NCBI RefSeq assembly: GCF_020509005.1 | Contig: NC_063018.1 | Coordinates: forward strand, 3,348,001-3,412,000 | DNA length: 64,000 bases | From: Fulvia fulva | Taxonomy: Eukaryota; Ascomycota; Dothideomycetes; Mycosphaerellales; Mycosphaerellaceae | Direction of reading: 5' to 3' | Shown: piece after piece, positions 32,001 through 43,013 of the stretch | Position numbering within the stretch: position 1 is the first letter of the stretch | How the letters are laid out: every line of letters starts with the position of its first letter | The notes under the pieces: generated by a model | Databases searched by the model: none | Seen by the model: only the letters and a program-made list of their open reading frames with translations | What the model was told of the DNA's origin: nothing | Position numbers and translations under genes: made by a program

Positions 32001-33720
32001 ACTTTGTAGTCGACTTCGTTATCGGACTCCTAGATAGTACTCTTAACGGTATAGTCTATAACAACATTATAACCGTTACTAATAGGCTTACTAAGGGAGT
32101 CGAGCTGATCCCTATTAGCGCGATAATAGTATAGAATACGGCAAGGCTTTTCCTTAAATATATGTTCTGTCGGCGCGGGTTTCCTAACACTATTATATTA
32201 GACCGTAGTAAGTAGTAGGTTACTACCTTCTAGAAGAAACTCTATAAGATACTCCGTACAAATCGTAAGCTAAGTTCTTCGTATTACCTAGAAACTAATA
32301 GATAGTCAGAACGTACTAACTAGGCGATAGAATAGTATCTTCGTATATTTACTAATAAGGTATAGGATGACTAGGTAGAATAGCTATGCCTTACTTAGTT
32401 CGCGATTAATAATCACCTATCTAAGACTACTAGTATATCGCCGTTCTACGCTACCTTAGGCTATAACCCTAAGTTTATAGAGCGAGTTGACCTAAACGCT
32501 AGAAAGGAGGGAGGACTAACTACTCTCTAGCGACTAGATACGCGATTAGTAGAAACCTTTATACGTCGAATTTACGAGCTTTATAAGCACCTTTAAGAGA
32601 ATATACGAATGTTATAAGCTCTCTAAGTAGAAGTAGCAAACCGCTACCGAAGTATTCCTCTAGACTATAAGGTAGGTAATTAGGTATATCTTAGTACTAA
32701 GAACATCCGTACGACTCGACTATCTAAGAAGCTAGATAGGAAATATGCCGGCCCTTACTAGATTACGGAAGTTATGCCGGCTAGACTCTCTTATCGACTA
32801 AAACTATTAGACGCTCTAGTAGGACTTAATAACTACTTCTATACCTTACTACTATAACGAGCCGACCACCCCGATTTCCTACTACTTAAAGGGTAGTATC
32901 TAGCGCCGCTACTACCGATAACTATCGAACCTAATACTACCGAGGCTAATATAGTAGCCGATATAGTAGTAGCACCTACGTATATATACGAGGTAGGAAA
33001 GATCCTTAATATATACACCCGTAAGCGGGTAGGCAAGGTAAAGAAGGGGTATAAGCGTAAGGTAGATATATAGTATAAGGTGAAATGGGCTAGATATTAG
33101 AACGAGGAGGATAGTAAGACCTAGTAACCTATAGAGGATATACTTAAACACGTAGCCGCCGCTATTATAGACTTTTACTATAACCGGCCGGAGTTATCTA
33201 CGCCTATAGGCTTCGTAGCTCTATCTGACTAGTCCCTACTAGCTACTAAGGTGCTCGGGCTTAACACGATTAGGGTTATTCCGAAAGACACCGTTACGAA
33301 TAAGTCGCCTCGAGCCTTACCTCTAATAGAATCTACTCCGTATATATTCGATACTAGAGTAGAGCCTATAGAGCCTATAATAATACCTACGTTTAGTCAT
33401 AAGGATTATACGCGAGTACTAGCCGAAGATAGACTTAGGTCTAGAGTAAGCTAGCTAACTAGGTAATATGCTTCTCGAAGGAAGCCGGTCGAGGATAGTC
33501 TTAATAGAGCGAATACGATGTTATCGGATAACGATAGGGCACTAGAGGATAATTATACGTTCGCGCGATTATAGAGCTCGATAGGTAAGTAGCATTATAA
33601 GGTAGATAACGCTTAGAGGACTAAGGCGTGTTTTGGGAGGGGGGGTACTATTACGGGTAGCCCGCGACCCCCTACTATAGCTACGTCGGCCCGGCTGAAC
33701 CGCGGACCTTCCGTATCGGG
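29040..33720 (+). pseudogene. Gypsy-2 pol, RIP-degraded
   Basis: Equivalent of Gypsy-1 pol with frequent stops and no large deletion that I can see. The protease site reads DSTSTS, where Gypsy-1 has DSASTS. The RT active-site Asp pair has decayed (YLDN near 30515). The integrase, GPY/F and chromodomain regions are all traceable. A short open run at 33251-33454 is the post-chromodomain tail and not a gene. Confidence 0.87.
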
Positions 33721-33832
33721 TTAGCGCGGCTTAGCTTTACTTTATAACTTCGCCGCGCCTCGCGCTCCTCTTTTATAGCTTCGTAGAACAACAACTATCT
33801 CGTTCGGACTCTATAGTACGCGCGCCCTTATA
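33649..33832 (+). repeat. Gypsy-2 3' LTR
   Basis: 184 bp starting TATTACGGG, preceded by the intact purine tract GGGAGGGGGGGTAC, and followed by ATTAG (33833-33837). Confidence 0.9.
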
Positions 33833-33837
33833 ATTAG

Positions 33838-34002
33838 ACATCTCTAGTAGTAGAAGAAGATTATAGTAGACTACTACTATATAAAGGACATAGCTACTAA
33901 TAGGTTAATAAAGCCCCTTAATAGCTAGTAGTTCTGAAACTTTATAAGGTAGCTCTAGCTTACGTAAAGGGATTATAGGAGACTATATAGCCTAAGTAGG
34001 AG
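33838..34002 (+). pseudogene. Copia-2 pol 3' end, RIP-degraded
   Basis: Short tail after the Gypsy-2 insertion that reads like the end of a copia RNase H region, with an IATNRLIKPL-like segment. It corresponds to Copia-1 about 42840-42900. The purine-rich AAGTAGGAG before the LTR at 34003 is the purine tract. Confidence 0.6.
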
Positions 34003-34236
34003 TGTTAAGAATATACAGGCCGTAGGACAAGTATATAGGTGTAGGTATATTATATAACTAGATCACGTAACTAGGGTTTGCTAGCCTATAGGCTAGTAAA
34101 CATCCGGACACCTAGCATCTACCTACACTAATACTAGCGATACTATATATAGATATACGCTATCCTATTAGGTCCTTCTTTGTCTTTTATATAATCCGCC
34201 GTCTTCTACTACTACGTAACTCGTACCTGTTTAATA
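34003..34236 (+). repeat. Copia-2 3' LTR
   Basis: 234 bp, start TGTTAAGA, end GTTTAATA, followed by TAGAC (34237-34241). Confidence 0.88.
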
Positions 34237-34241
34237 TAGAC

Positions 34242-37200
34242 GTTACTTAATCTCTTCCTAGAGATCTAGAGAGCTTAGCTCCCGGCTAGACTCCTACGGA
34301 AGAGAGCTTTCGACTATACTATCCCTACTAGTAACGCTCGACCTATTAACTAGCCCGTATACCGTCTAAACCCGGGTTAGCTTCGAGAACAGGCTCGCTA
34401 GATCTAGATACTCCTTAATCGCGGACTAATTAAGGTCTCGTCCTTACCCTAGGGATCCCTAGTCCTCTTTATCCCTAAGCTAGACGGCTAGTAGCGTATA
34501 TATATCGACTATCGCGCCCTAAATACCGTAACTACTAAAAACGGCTTCCCCCTCCTACGTATCTAGGAGTGCCTAGACACGGTCGCGAAGGCTAAATACT
34601 TTAGCAAACTAGACCTAGTCTTACTGTACTAGTAGCTACTAATCGACTTAGCCGATACGTATAAGACTACGTTTAATACTAGGGATAGGAAGTACGAGTT
34701 CCTCGTTATACCCTTTAGGCTAATAAACGCCCTAGCCTTATTTTAGTCTATAATAAACGAGATTCTAAGAGATCTGCTTTAAAAGAAGCTCGTCGTGTAC
34801 CTCGACGACATCCTAGTCTTCTTAGACTCTAAGGAATAGTACAAAAAAGACCTAAAGGAGGTCTTCGACTACCTAAAGAAAGCTAAACTATTCTACTCCC
34901 CTAAGAAGTACGATATTAGAGTCAAGTTAGTCACCTTCTACGGGCATTAGATCGAGAAGAATTCGATTAGGCTACTATAAGACAAGATCGACGCGATTAA
35001 TAGTTAGCCTACGCCTACTAATGTATAGTAGATTAGGCAGTTCCTTAGCCTCGTAGGCTACTACCGCCGCTTTATTAAGGGCTTCGCGAAACCCGTAGTA
35101 CCCCTCTTAGATCTTCTTAAGGAAAGCGACGAGTCCCTTAGGCGGAAAAAGCGTCGCCTAGTACGATAGAACGCCTAGTACGTATACGCTTTTAAGAGCC
35201 TAAAGCTCGCGCTAACCTTAGGGCCTATACTAATCCCGCCTAATCCTAAGAAGCCCTTTATAATTAAGACTAATGTATCTAAATAGGCTATAGGCGCTAC
35301 TCTCTATTAAATAGGAGCTAATAACTAGCTATACCCTATGGCCTTCTCTAGAAGGAAGCTTTAGGGAGCCGAGCTAAATTACCTAGTTTACGAAAAGGAG
35401 GGCCTAGTAATTAAGGAAGCCCTCCGAACCTAGGATAACTACGTAGAAAATAGCTATACGGTCACGATCCTAACCGATTACTAGTCGCTTAGGTACCTTA
35501 ATAGCACTAAGAGCCAGAGCAAGAGGATCGTACGATAGGCTAAAGAGTTTTAGTAATATAACTTAGACATTAGGTATCGTAAGGGAGAAGAGGCGATCGT
35601 TCCCGATACGCTCTCCCGTCGGCCTAACTTTATCGGAGAAGGACCTACTAACCTAGCTTAGCCGGTTAAGCAACTCGTAGCTATAAGATTTAAAGCTAAC
35701 GAGACCGACTTGTTCCCTAAACTAATAAGGTAGTTCAAGTTAACGGGATAGATACTAACTTACGGTCCCTACCTCGAGAGCTTAATTAAGGTACGAGAAG
35801 AGGAATTAGAGCTACTCCTACCGATCGACGAGTCTAAGGAACCTAGATTAGGCTTTATTCTTCTAGACGATAAGGGAACAGCGCCTTTCCTCGTACTAAC
35901 CTAGCGTCTTGATTTAGTAAACTACGTATACTAGCGATACGGACACTTTACGGCGCCCGGGCTAATAGGTTAGCTCGAGATAAGAGCCTAGTAGCCTAGT
36001 ATAAGAAAGGACGTACGAAAGTTTATCGAATCCTACCCTAGATACTAGCTAACGTAGAAAAAGAAGCCTAATAAGCCTAAAACACGCGAGCCGCGGTTTT
36101 ACTAGGTTAACAATAAGCTTAGGCCCTTCGAGAGATAGGCGATTAATGTCGTAGGGCCTTTACCGAAGAGTCTACTAGGGAACGAGTACATTATTACGGC
36201 GATAGATTACGCTACGAGTTAGCTAGTCGCTTAGGCCGTTCCGCGTACGGATACTAAAGCGACTATAGTATTCCTATACGAGAGAATCTATTAGGACTAC
36301 GGGCCACCCCGCGAGCTCCTCTTAGACAATAGTAAGAACTTCCTAAGTAGGGTTATAAGCTACCTAATAAAGTAGTTTAAGGCTAATTATCGTCTAGTAT
36401 CCCTATATTATCCTATAACGAATAGGAAGGTAGAAAACCTAAACGGTATACTAGGATCGATACTAACAAAGCTATATATCGGTAACGATATTAGGCTATA
36501 GGATACCTTCCTACCTAAAGCAATCTACTATACTAGATACCGCTAGTATATAATAACCTACCTTATATATAGCTAATACCTACGAATCCTAGAAGACGAG
36601 AACGAGCTACGAGCTACGAGCTAAGAATGTCTTAGTTAACGACTATAGGAAGCGTATCGTCCGCGTCCGCTATACGCGTTAGCTCGTAAATAAAAGACTA
36701 CTTTCTCGAGCTTAGACTAGGAACCTAATAAGTCTAAAGTTGCTTCCGCCGGAGGTATAGCTAAGACGTAAAGTCGGAGAATAGGTCTTACTAATAAACC
36801 TAGATCCGCGTAAGCTAGAACCTAAGTACTTTAGACCCTATAAGATCCGTAAAGCGAGCTTCCTAGGGACGTATATACTTTAGACCCCTACGGGTAGGAT
36901 TCTAAGGCATCTTGTCTATAGGAATAGGCTTTTATTGGCCGTATATAAGGATCTAGCTGAGTTCTAGCATCGGTATCTAGCTAGGAGACTTCTAGATAGG
37001 TCCGGTATTTTAGAAGATAAGCTAGAACTTAAGGAAGTTCTAGGCACTAGTTAAGACACGAGTCTTAATCTAAAGGACCTTTTAACTATACCGGAGGCTA
37101 AGTGGTTAAAGAAACAAGTTGAACTCTAGACTACGAAAGAACGTAGCTAGCCTTACGTAGGAGCGCGAGGGTTCTTAGTAGGGGAGGAAGGTTAAAGAAG

Positions 37201-37632
37201 AGAAGCTGACTTACTAGAGTAAGTTTAGCGAGACCTAAGAGTTACGAAGAATGCTTAGAGGAAAAGAAGCGAGCAAAAGACTTTAGCTAAAGTACTTAGG
37301 TCTTAAAGGCGATCTTATTAGATTAAGTTAAGAAGAGTAGGCGAGGAGTAAGATTAGGTATATTCCCTACTACTCGAGAACGATACTTAGGAAGATCGTT
37401 AGCCTCTATAATAAGAAAGTCCTTAGGAAGCTATCCCTACCCTAGCTAAACCCGCTAAGGTCCCGTAGGAGATACCGGTTAGGGAGATTAAAGTATTTAG
37501 CTCGACGCTCTATCTCTAGGCCGACGAAAAAGAGTTAGCCCTACCTTAGGGAATATTACTTAGATCAAGCGTAGCGGACGAAGTTATAGCCGAACCTAAA
37601 GCGGCTAATAGCCTTTTAGATATAGATATACC
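34242..37632 (+). pseudogene. Gypsy-A pol (RT, RNase H, integrase), RIP-degraded
   Basis: The plus strand reads as gypsy pol with stops. RT: VLFIPKLDG, IDYRALNTVTTKNGFPL and YLDDILVF (near 34795-34820). RNase H follows. The integrase core starts near 36150 with VVGPLPKSLLGNEYI, LLLDNSKNFL near 36320 and the Glu-bearing NRKVENLNG near 36425. A GPY/F-like KYFRPYKIRK lies near 36830. I see no chromodomain after it. After about 37040 the reading becomes Glu/Lys-rich and unfamiliar up to the Copia-1 insertion. Confidence 0.82.
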
Positions 37633-37868
37633 TATTAAGATGTAGCATCTCAAATGGAGTCAACAATCAGGAAGTGATCTGGCAGCCTGAGGCATCCACG
37701 ATGACTCAGCTTGTAGGGAGATACCTTCTCTCCCCTTTAGCTTAGATAGACATCCAACACAATCAACATATTGGTTCCTGATATATTGCTGCATGCTCGT
37801 GCTATTAGTCAGTTGAAGATTAATCTCTTACTCCACTCCGCTGCCATCCACCCGTACCTGTTTCAACA
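37633..37868 (+). repeat. Copia-1 5' LTR
   Basis: 236 bp. It starts TATTAAG (TG decayed to TA) and ends TTTCAACA. Preceded by ATACC at 37628-37632. Confidence 0.92.
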
Positions 37869-37884
37869 GGTTATGAGCCCGGGT
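37869..37884 (+). other. Copia-1 primer-binding site, initiator tRNA-Met anticodon arm
   Basis: GGTTATGAGCCC follows the LTR with no gap and is the complement of GGGCTCATAACC, the anticodon arm of eukaryotic initiator tRNA-Met. This implies priming by a half-tRNA, as in Drosophila copia, rather than by the tRNA 3' end. Confidence 0.8.
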
Positions 37885-38316
37885 TTGTGCAGGAATAAGA
37901 GCAACCTATATCAGTACAGGTTACTTATATCCCTTGCTATCGTAGCAGAAAACATCTGGGAATCAGAAGTCTACCCCGTCTATCCTATCAAGGAGCTTAG
38001 TTCGATACTAAGTGATAGGTAACCCAGACAAGGACTCTGTGCGGCTTACTCAAAGCCAATACCTTGAAGATACTCTGTAGGTAGAACTGCATCGAGATAC
38101 TATCAAGAAGGACTTCAAGTAAGTCATTTGAAGCTCTGCTAGGAGAGACAGACCTGTGTCCTAGCCCCGAGACCTCACACCGCTCCTTCTTTACTTTACT
38201 AAGCAGGCCTTGGTATCCACACCTACGAACTTTCCCATTCTACACCAGAAGCCTCAGCAGGATCTGAGCCACCACCTTGGAACATACACACCTTGTTTCA
38301 TTACATCCAATTTATT
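37885..38316 (+). other. Copia-1 untranslated leader
   Basis: 432 bp between the primer site and the chosen gag-pol start. I see no conserved frame. Presumably it holds the packaging signal, which cannot be recognised by eye. Confidence 0.5.
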
Positions 38317-41300
38317 ATGGATTCATACCAAGAGAAGACAGAGGAGAAGGGAGGCAAAATCCCAATTCTTGGGAGGGACAATTGGAAGAGATGGTTCAAC
38401 CTTCAGAGATACAAGATGGAGAGCCAATCAGCATTCTTTGCAATTGATGACCTAATGGAAGTGTCTTTTGACAACATCAAGGGCAAGACTCTGAAACTCC
38501 AAGAAGAGGCTACAACCAAAGAGATCCTCAATACGCCAACATGGACAAGACACAATGCAGTATGCAACTTCAGTATCCTTAGTAGGATCACAGAAGAAGA
38601 TGAATTTGAGCTTGAGGGCTCATGTGAATCTGGAAGAGCTGCTGAGAAGTGGGTGTATCTCTGGAACAAGTATAGCCAGGTGCTACCAACCCATGCACAT
38701 GAGCTCACAAAGCAATTTGTGACCTTTGAGATGAGTGAAGAGTTCACCATCAGATCTGCATGGACACACCTGGTTTCTCTTGGAAAAAGGATTGCTGATG
38801 TTGACCCAGAGGGTCAGCATTACAGGAAAGCTGATGTGAGGATGACCCAGCTCTTAAGCTCACTGCCACCTGACTACCATGTAGCCAGGGATACTATCAT
38901 GGCTCAGCCAAAGATGGATCATGAAAGGACCTTAAAGATCCTTGAAGCTCAAGAAGCCAGGTTGGATCCCTCTAAGGCTGAGTATGGCATGGCAGCCACC
39001 TGGGTCAAGCCCTCAGGTCTAGCAAGACCACTCTCCTGCCTTCTCTGTGAGAAGGATCATCTGATCAAGGACTGCCCTAGTCTGCCTGAGGCAAGAAAGG
39101 TCCTTAGATCTCATTCCCAACCACCATCTTCCCAGAATACAACACATGTCAAGAAGAAGAGAACTCCACCACCCACTTCAAGGAGGACACCAAGAGAGAA
39201 GTCCTCTATGGAAGAACTTAAGAAAATGGTGAAGAAACTCAGCTCTGACATGCTGTCACTCCAGAAGAACCAGGCCCAGTCTTATACCTCTAAAGCAAAG
39301 AAGACTGGAAAAGGTTTCTCCGCCCAAGAGTCACCATGCAGCTCATCCCCAGAGACAATGTCTGATGATGATGAGTATGATGAAGTGGCTCACTCAACTG
39401 CAGAAGTCCAAGGCAAGTTCCCCTCGTCAGAGTGGTTACTTGACTCCTGTGCTTCATCCCATATGACTGACCAAAGCTGCCTCTTTAGATCTATGACTCC
39501 CTTGACAAGGAAGAAATGGATCAAAGTGGGAGGTGGGTTTTTATTGGCCACTCATATTGGGAATGCAGAGATGAGTGGGAGAGCTGGCAGAAAAGTTGTT
39601 TTGGAAGATGTCCTGCTTGTACCCAAGCTAGGAGTGAACCTGGTTTCATGGAACCAGTTTAGCAAGCAGTTTGGTGTGCAACCTCCATCATTTTCTCTTG
39701 TTTCCCCCTCTGGTGAGACTGTTGTCCAGACAAAGCTCCTTGGGGGGGTTCCATTCATTGATGAGATTTCTCCTCTCCTACAAGAACGGGCACATTACTC
39801 ATCATGTGCACCACCAATGGAGAATGCCTTTGTGACTGCTCAATCAGAGACCGACCTGAAGCAGTGGGAGCTTTGGCATAGAAGATTTGCACACTTTGGG
39901 AAGAATTTGCTCCAGAATCTTCACAAGGTAACAGACTTGAAAGAACCCATTCCTATCCCTAAGGATGGCTTTCACCAGTGCAGAGTATGCTCAATAGCAA
40001 AGATGAAGAAGTACAAAGGCAAAGTTACAGAGAGAAGACCTGAAAGACTTGCCCTTGTATCTATTGACATATGTGGCCCACTACCAATCTCAAGACTAGG
40101 ATTCAAATACTGGCTTGAGATTGTTGACAACTTCTCTAGGAAGAAGTGGACCTTTCCTCTTAGGAAAAGAGAAGATGCTCCAGTTGCTCTCCAGAACTGG
40201 AAGATCAAAGCAGAGAGGAAATCATCAGCGCAGCTGAAAGCAGTAAGACTTGACAATGCAAAAGAACTTATTGCATTAGTGAAGCAGTGGGAGAAGGATT
40301 TGGGGATTGGGCTCGAGCCGACTGAGGCATACAACTCTCTACAGAATGGACCAGTTGAGAGGTCAATACAAACCTCAGAGGACTCTATAAGGGCAATGCT
40401 TGAAGAGGCTAAAATGCCGGTTGAATTTTGGCCTGAAGCACTAGAGGCCCAAACTTATATGAGGAACAAACTGCCAAATGGCCCAGATTACGATGGGTTC
40501 AAGGTTTCACCAGATGAGGCTTTTGATGGTATCAAACCGACCATCAACCATTTGAAAGTTTGGGGATGCAAAGCTGTTGTCTATATGGACACAAGATCCC
40601 AACCTCAATGGGCAAGAAGTGACAAGCTAATGAATAGGGGTAAAGAAGCAGTGTTTATTGGGTATGTTGAAAACACAGCTAAAGCCTGGCTCTTTTGGGA
40701 ACCAGACATGAGAGCTGTTAAACAACACACACATGCAGACTTCTTTGAGGACCAGCCTGGAGGTGAGATGGGTCTCAATGTTCCAACATTGAATCTACCA
40801 AGCAGTGCACCAGCTAGGAAGCCCTTAGGAAGGCCGAGGAAGAACGTATCCTTAGGACAATCTACCTACCATTCAGGCGTCCATCAGAGCCCCCCCGAAA
40901 TAGATCAGCCAATTGAGAGCCCTAAAGTCGCTCAGCCGAGAAAGCTGTTTGTGCAACTTCCCCAGCCTCCGGAGAACGTAGGGGAATTTCAGAAAATCGA
41001 TCAGCCAATTGAGAGAAGCTCCCTAGATCCCCAGGAAATAGACGTTACTAGGTCACAAGTGACGGTCCCTAAATCATCCCTTGGAAAGAGAAAGGCTGAC
41101 TATGATGTTGAGGGCTATGACATGAAACAGAAAGCCCTAAGATCTATGGTCCCTAAGCCCGAACTAACCACTGAAGTGGGAGAAGCAATGGACCTCTCAG
41201 AGAACCTTGCTGCTTTTCACCAAGCTTTCTTTGCAGCCATGCAATCAGTGGACAGTTCAATACTATGGGATAGCGAATTCCTGGAAGAAGTTGAGGAAAT

Positions 41301-42918
41301 GGCCTTTGCAGCAACTGTAGAAGCCATTGCATACAAGCAAGAGGTCCCAATTCCAAAATCCTACAAGGATGCTGTGAATGATAAGAAATGGGGACATCTT
41401 TGGAAGGAAGCAATCCAAAAGGAACTAGATGCTCTACAGAGTAACAACACCTGGGAAAATTCTGTTCCACCAAAAGGAGCAAATCTGGTTACATCAAGAT
41501 GGGTCTTTGATATTAAGAGAAGCATTAGTGGAGCTATTGAAAAGTTCAAGGCTAGACTAGTTGCAAGGGGCTTCTCACAGAAGTTTGGTGTTGAATTTAT
41601 GGAGACATTTGCACCTACAGTAAGACAGGACACCCTTAGGGTGTTTATGGCTATTGTGTGTAAGAAGGATCTTCATCTTCACCAAGTGGATGTGAACAAT
41701 GCATTCACAGAAAGCACCCTCCATGAAGACATCTTCATGTTACCACCACCAGGAGTTGAGCTTCCACCAAACATGGTGTTCAAAATCCTCAAAAGCTTGT
41801 ATGGACTTAAGCAAGCAGCTAGAGATTGGAATCAACTCTGTGTGTCAAAGCTCAGAGAGACTGGATTCACACAGTCAGAAGTGGATCCATGCCTACTTAT
41901 CCATAAGAAGAGGGAGATCATAATCCTTATACATGTGGATGACATTCCAATTGCTGCACCAAAGTTGACAGATGTTCTCTGGTTCAAAAGAGAACTTGGC
42001 AAGATCTTCAAGATCAAAGATCTAGGTGAACCTGAAAAGATCCTTGGCATGAGAGTCACAAGGGACAGGAAGAGAGGAATCCTGAAACTTGACCAAGGAC
42101 ACTTTGTTAGGGACAGCCTAGCCAAGATGGGAATGAACCATGAGAAGGCAGCACCTACACACTCACCCATGGACAGCTATGAGGCCCTCAAACCTTCAAG
42201 CCACATGGATGAGAGGTGTGACAAGGCAGAGTACCAGAGTATTAATGGTACTTGGATGTGGCCAGCAACAATCACAAGGCCAGACATTGCTTTTGCCCTA
42301 GGAAGGATGAGCTCATTTGTGAGTGACCCATCCACCTACCACATGAAGGCTTTGAAGAAGATCACTAGGTACCTAAGATCATACCCTGATCTAGGACTTC
42401 AGTTCTCAAAGTCTGGAAAAGGACACCTTATTGGATACTGTGATTCTGATTATGCAATGGACAAAGCAGACAGAGTCTCAATCCTTGGGTATGTCTTCTT
42501 CCTCTGTGGGGCACCAGTTTCTTGGATGAGCAAGAAGCAAAAGTCTGTAGCAACATCCACAATGGAGGCTGAATACATGGCTATGAATGCATGTGCGAAG
42601 CAGTCCCAATTCCTAGCTCCACTGCTAAGGGAAATGGATTGTCCAGAGTTAGTGGGAGACTGTTCCCATCAACCAAGAATCACTGGAAACCAGGAGACTG
42701 TATCAAATTTGAGACCAGTCCAATTAAGAGGTGACAATCAAGCTGCCCTCACCCTAGTGAAAGATGCACATGTTCATGACAAGTCGAAGCACATTGACAT
42801 TGCCTATAACGCTGTTAGGAAACTTTGGTGGAGGAGGCTTATTGCTGTTGAGTACACCCCAACCTCTGAGATGGTTGCAGACGGGTTTACAAAACCAAAG
42901 ACTGGTCCACACTTCTAG
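38317..42918 (+). CDS. gag-pol: Copia-1 Gag-Pol polyprotein
   Basis: One frame, 1533 residues from the ATG at 38317 (MDSYQEK); an ATG eight codons upstream (38293) is also possible. Positions counted from 38293: Gag with RDNWKRWFN near 30; zinc knuckle CLLCEKDHLIKDC about 247-260; protease WLLDSCASSHM about 380-390, with Cys where Gly is usual; GAG-pre-integrase HHCC (WHRRFAHFG ... CRVCSIAK) about 525-570; integrase D, D and E at IDICGPLP (~591), VRLDNAKEL (~652) and NGPVERSIQ (~687); RT about 1050-1290 with VDVNNAFTE and HVDDIPIAA (~1214); RNase H with YCDSDYAMD and TMEAEYMAM about 1380-1430. The order PR-IN-RT-RNaseH defines Ty1/Copia. No stop codon separates Gag from Pol, so their ratio must be set by processing or another route. 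Confidence 0.95.
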   Translation: MDSYQEKTEEKGGKIPILGRDNWKRWFNLQRYKMESQSAFFAIDDLMEVSFDNIKGKTLKLQEEATTKEILNTPTWTRHNAVCNFSILSRITEEDEFELEGSCESGRAAEKWVYLWNKYSQVLPTHAHELTKQFVTFEMSEEFTIRSAWTHLVSLGKRIADVDPEGQHYRKADVRMTQLLSSLPPDYHVARDTIMAQPKMDHERTLKILEAQEARLDPSKAEYGMAATWVKPSGLARPLSCLLCEKDHLIKDCPSLPEARKVLRSHSQPPSSQNTTHVKKKRTPPPTSRRTPREKSSMEELKKMVKKLSSDMLSLQKNQAQSYTSKAKKTGKGFSAQESPCSSSPETMSDDDEYDEVAHSTAEVQGKFPSSEWLLDSCASSHMTDQSCLFRSMTPLTRKKWIKVGGGFLLATHIGNAEMSGRAGRKVVLEDVLLVPKLGVNLVSWNQFSKQFGVQPPSFSLVSPSGETVVQTKLLGGVPFIDEISPLLQERAHYSSCAPPMENAFVTAQSETDLKQWELWHRRFAHFGKNLLQNLHKVTDLKEPIPIPKDGFHQCRVCSIAKMKKYKGKVTERRPERLALVSIDICGPLPISRLGFKYWLEIVDNFSRKKWTFPLRKREDAPVALQNWKIKAERKSSAQLKAVRLDNAKELIALVKQWEKDLGIGLEPTEAYNSLQNGPVERSIQTSEDSIRAMLEEAKMPVEFWPEALEAQTYMRNKLPNGPDYDGFKVSPDEAFDGIKPTINHLKVWGCKAVVYMDTRSQPQWARSDKLMNRGKEAVFIGYVENTAKAWLFWEPDMRAVKQHTHADFFEDQPGGEMGLNVPTLNLPSSAPARKPLGRPRKNVSLGQSTYHSGVHQSPPEIDQPIESPKVAQPRKLFVQLPQPPENVGEFQKIDQPIERSSLDPQEIDVTRSQVTVPKSSLGKRKADYDVEGYDMKQKALRSMVPKPELTTEVGEAMDLSENLAAFHQAFFAAMQSVDSSILWDSEFLEEVEEMAFAATVEAIAYKQEVPIPKSYKDAVNDKKWGHLWKEAIQKELDALQSNNTWENSVPPKGANLVTSRWVFDIKRSISGAIEKFKARLVARGFSQKFGVEFMETFAPTVRQDTLRVFMAIVCKKDLHLHQVDVNNAFTESTLHEDIFMLPPPGVELPPNMVFKILKSLYGLKQAARDWNQLCVSKLRETGFTQSEVDPCLLIHKKREIIILIHVDDIPIAAPKLTDVLWFKRELGKIFKIKDLGEPEKILGMRVTRDRKRGILKLDQGHFVRDSLAKMGMNHEKAAPTHSPMDSYEALKPSSHMDERCDKAEYQSINGTWMWPATITRPDIAFALGRMSSFVSDPSTYHMKALKKITRYLRSYPDLGLQFSKSGKGHLIGYCDSDYAMDKADRVSILGYVFFLCGAPVSWMSKKQKSVATSTMEAEYMAMNACAKQSQFLAPLLREMDCPELVGDCSHQPRITGNQETVSNLRPVQLRGDNQAALTLVKDAHVHDKSKHIDIAYNAVRKLWWRRLIAVEYTPTSEMVADGFTKPKTGPHF

Positions 42919-43001
42919 AGGTTTGTAAGCCAGCTGAACCTGTCATAAAAAGGTCCAAGTACTATTGACAGGAAGTGAGCAGACTGTAACCTCCTATACG
43001 A

Positions 43002-43013
43002 GATGAGTGGGAG
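43002..43013 (+). other. Copia-1 polypurine tract
   Basis: GATGAGTGGGAG lies immediately before the right LTR. Confidence 0.75.

Larger units (their letters stand above)
26618..33832 (+). mobile_element. Gypsy-2: RIP-degraded sister copy of Gypsy-1
   Basis: 7215 bp in plus orientation, bounded by 184-bp LTRs (26618-26801 and 33649-33832) and a perfect ATTAG duplication (26613-26617 and 33833-33837). It matches Gypsy-1 end to end apart from transitions. Gag runs about 26938-29058 with its start codon mutated to ATA, and pol about 29040-33720. Both are full of TAG and TAA stops. The slippery heptamer and stem are still recognisable at 29034-29076. Confidence 0.93.
16565..34236 (+). mobile_element. 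Copia-2: RIP-degraded Ty1/Copia element with two nested insertions
   Basis: Bounded by 234-bp LTRs (16565-16798 and 34003-34236) and a perfect 5-bp TAGAC duplication (16560-16564 and 34237-34241). The right LTR starts TGTTAAGA; the left start has decayed to TATTAAGA. Internal DNA is in three pieces: 16799-17974, 22879-26617 and 33833-34002, separated by LINE-2 and Gypsy-2. It resembles Copia-1 along gag, protease, integrase and RT, but is a different, heavily mutated family member. Confidence 0.9.
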
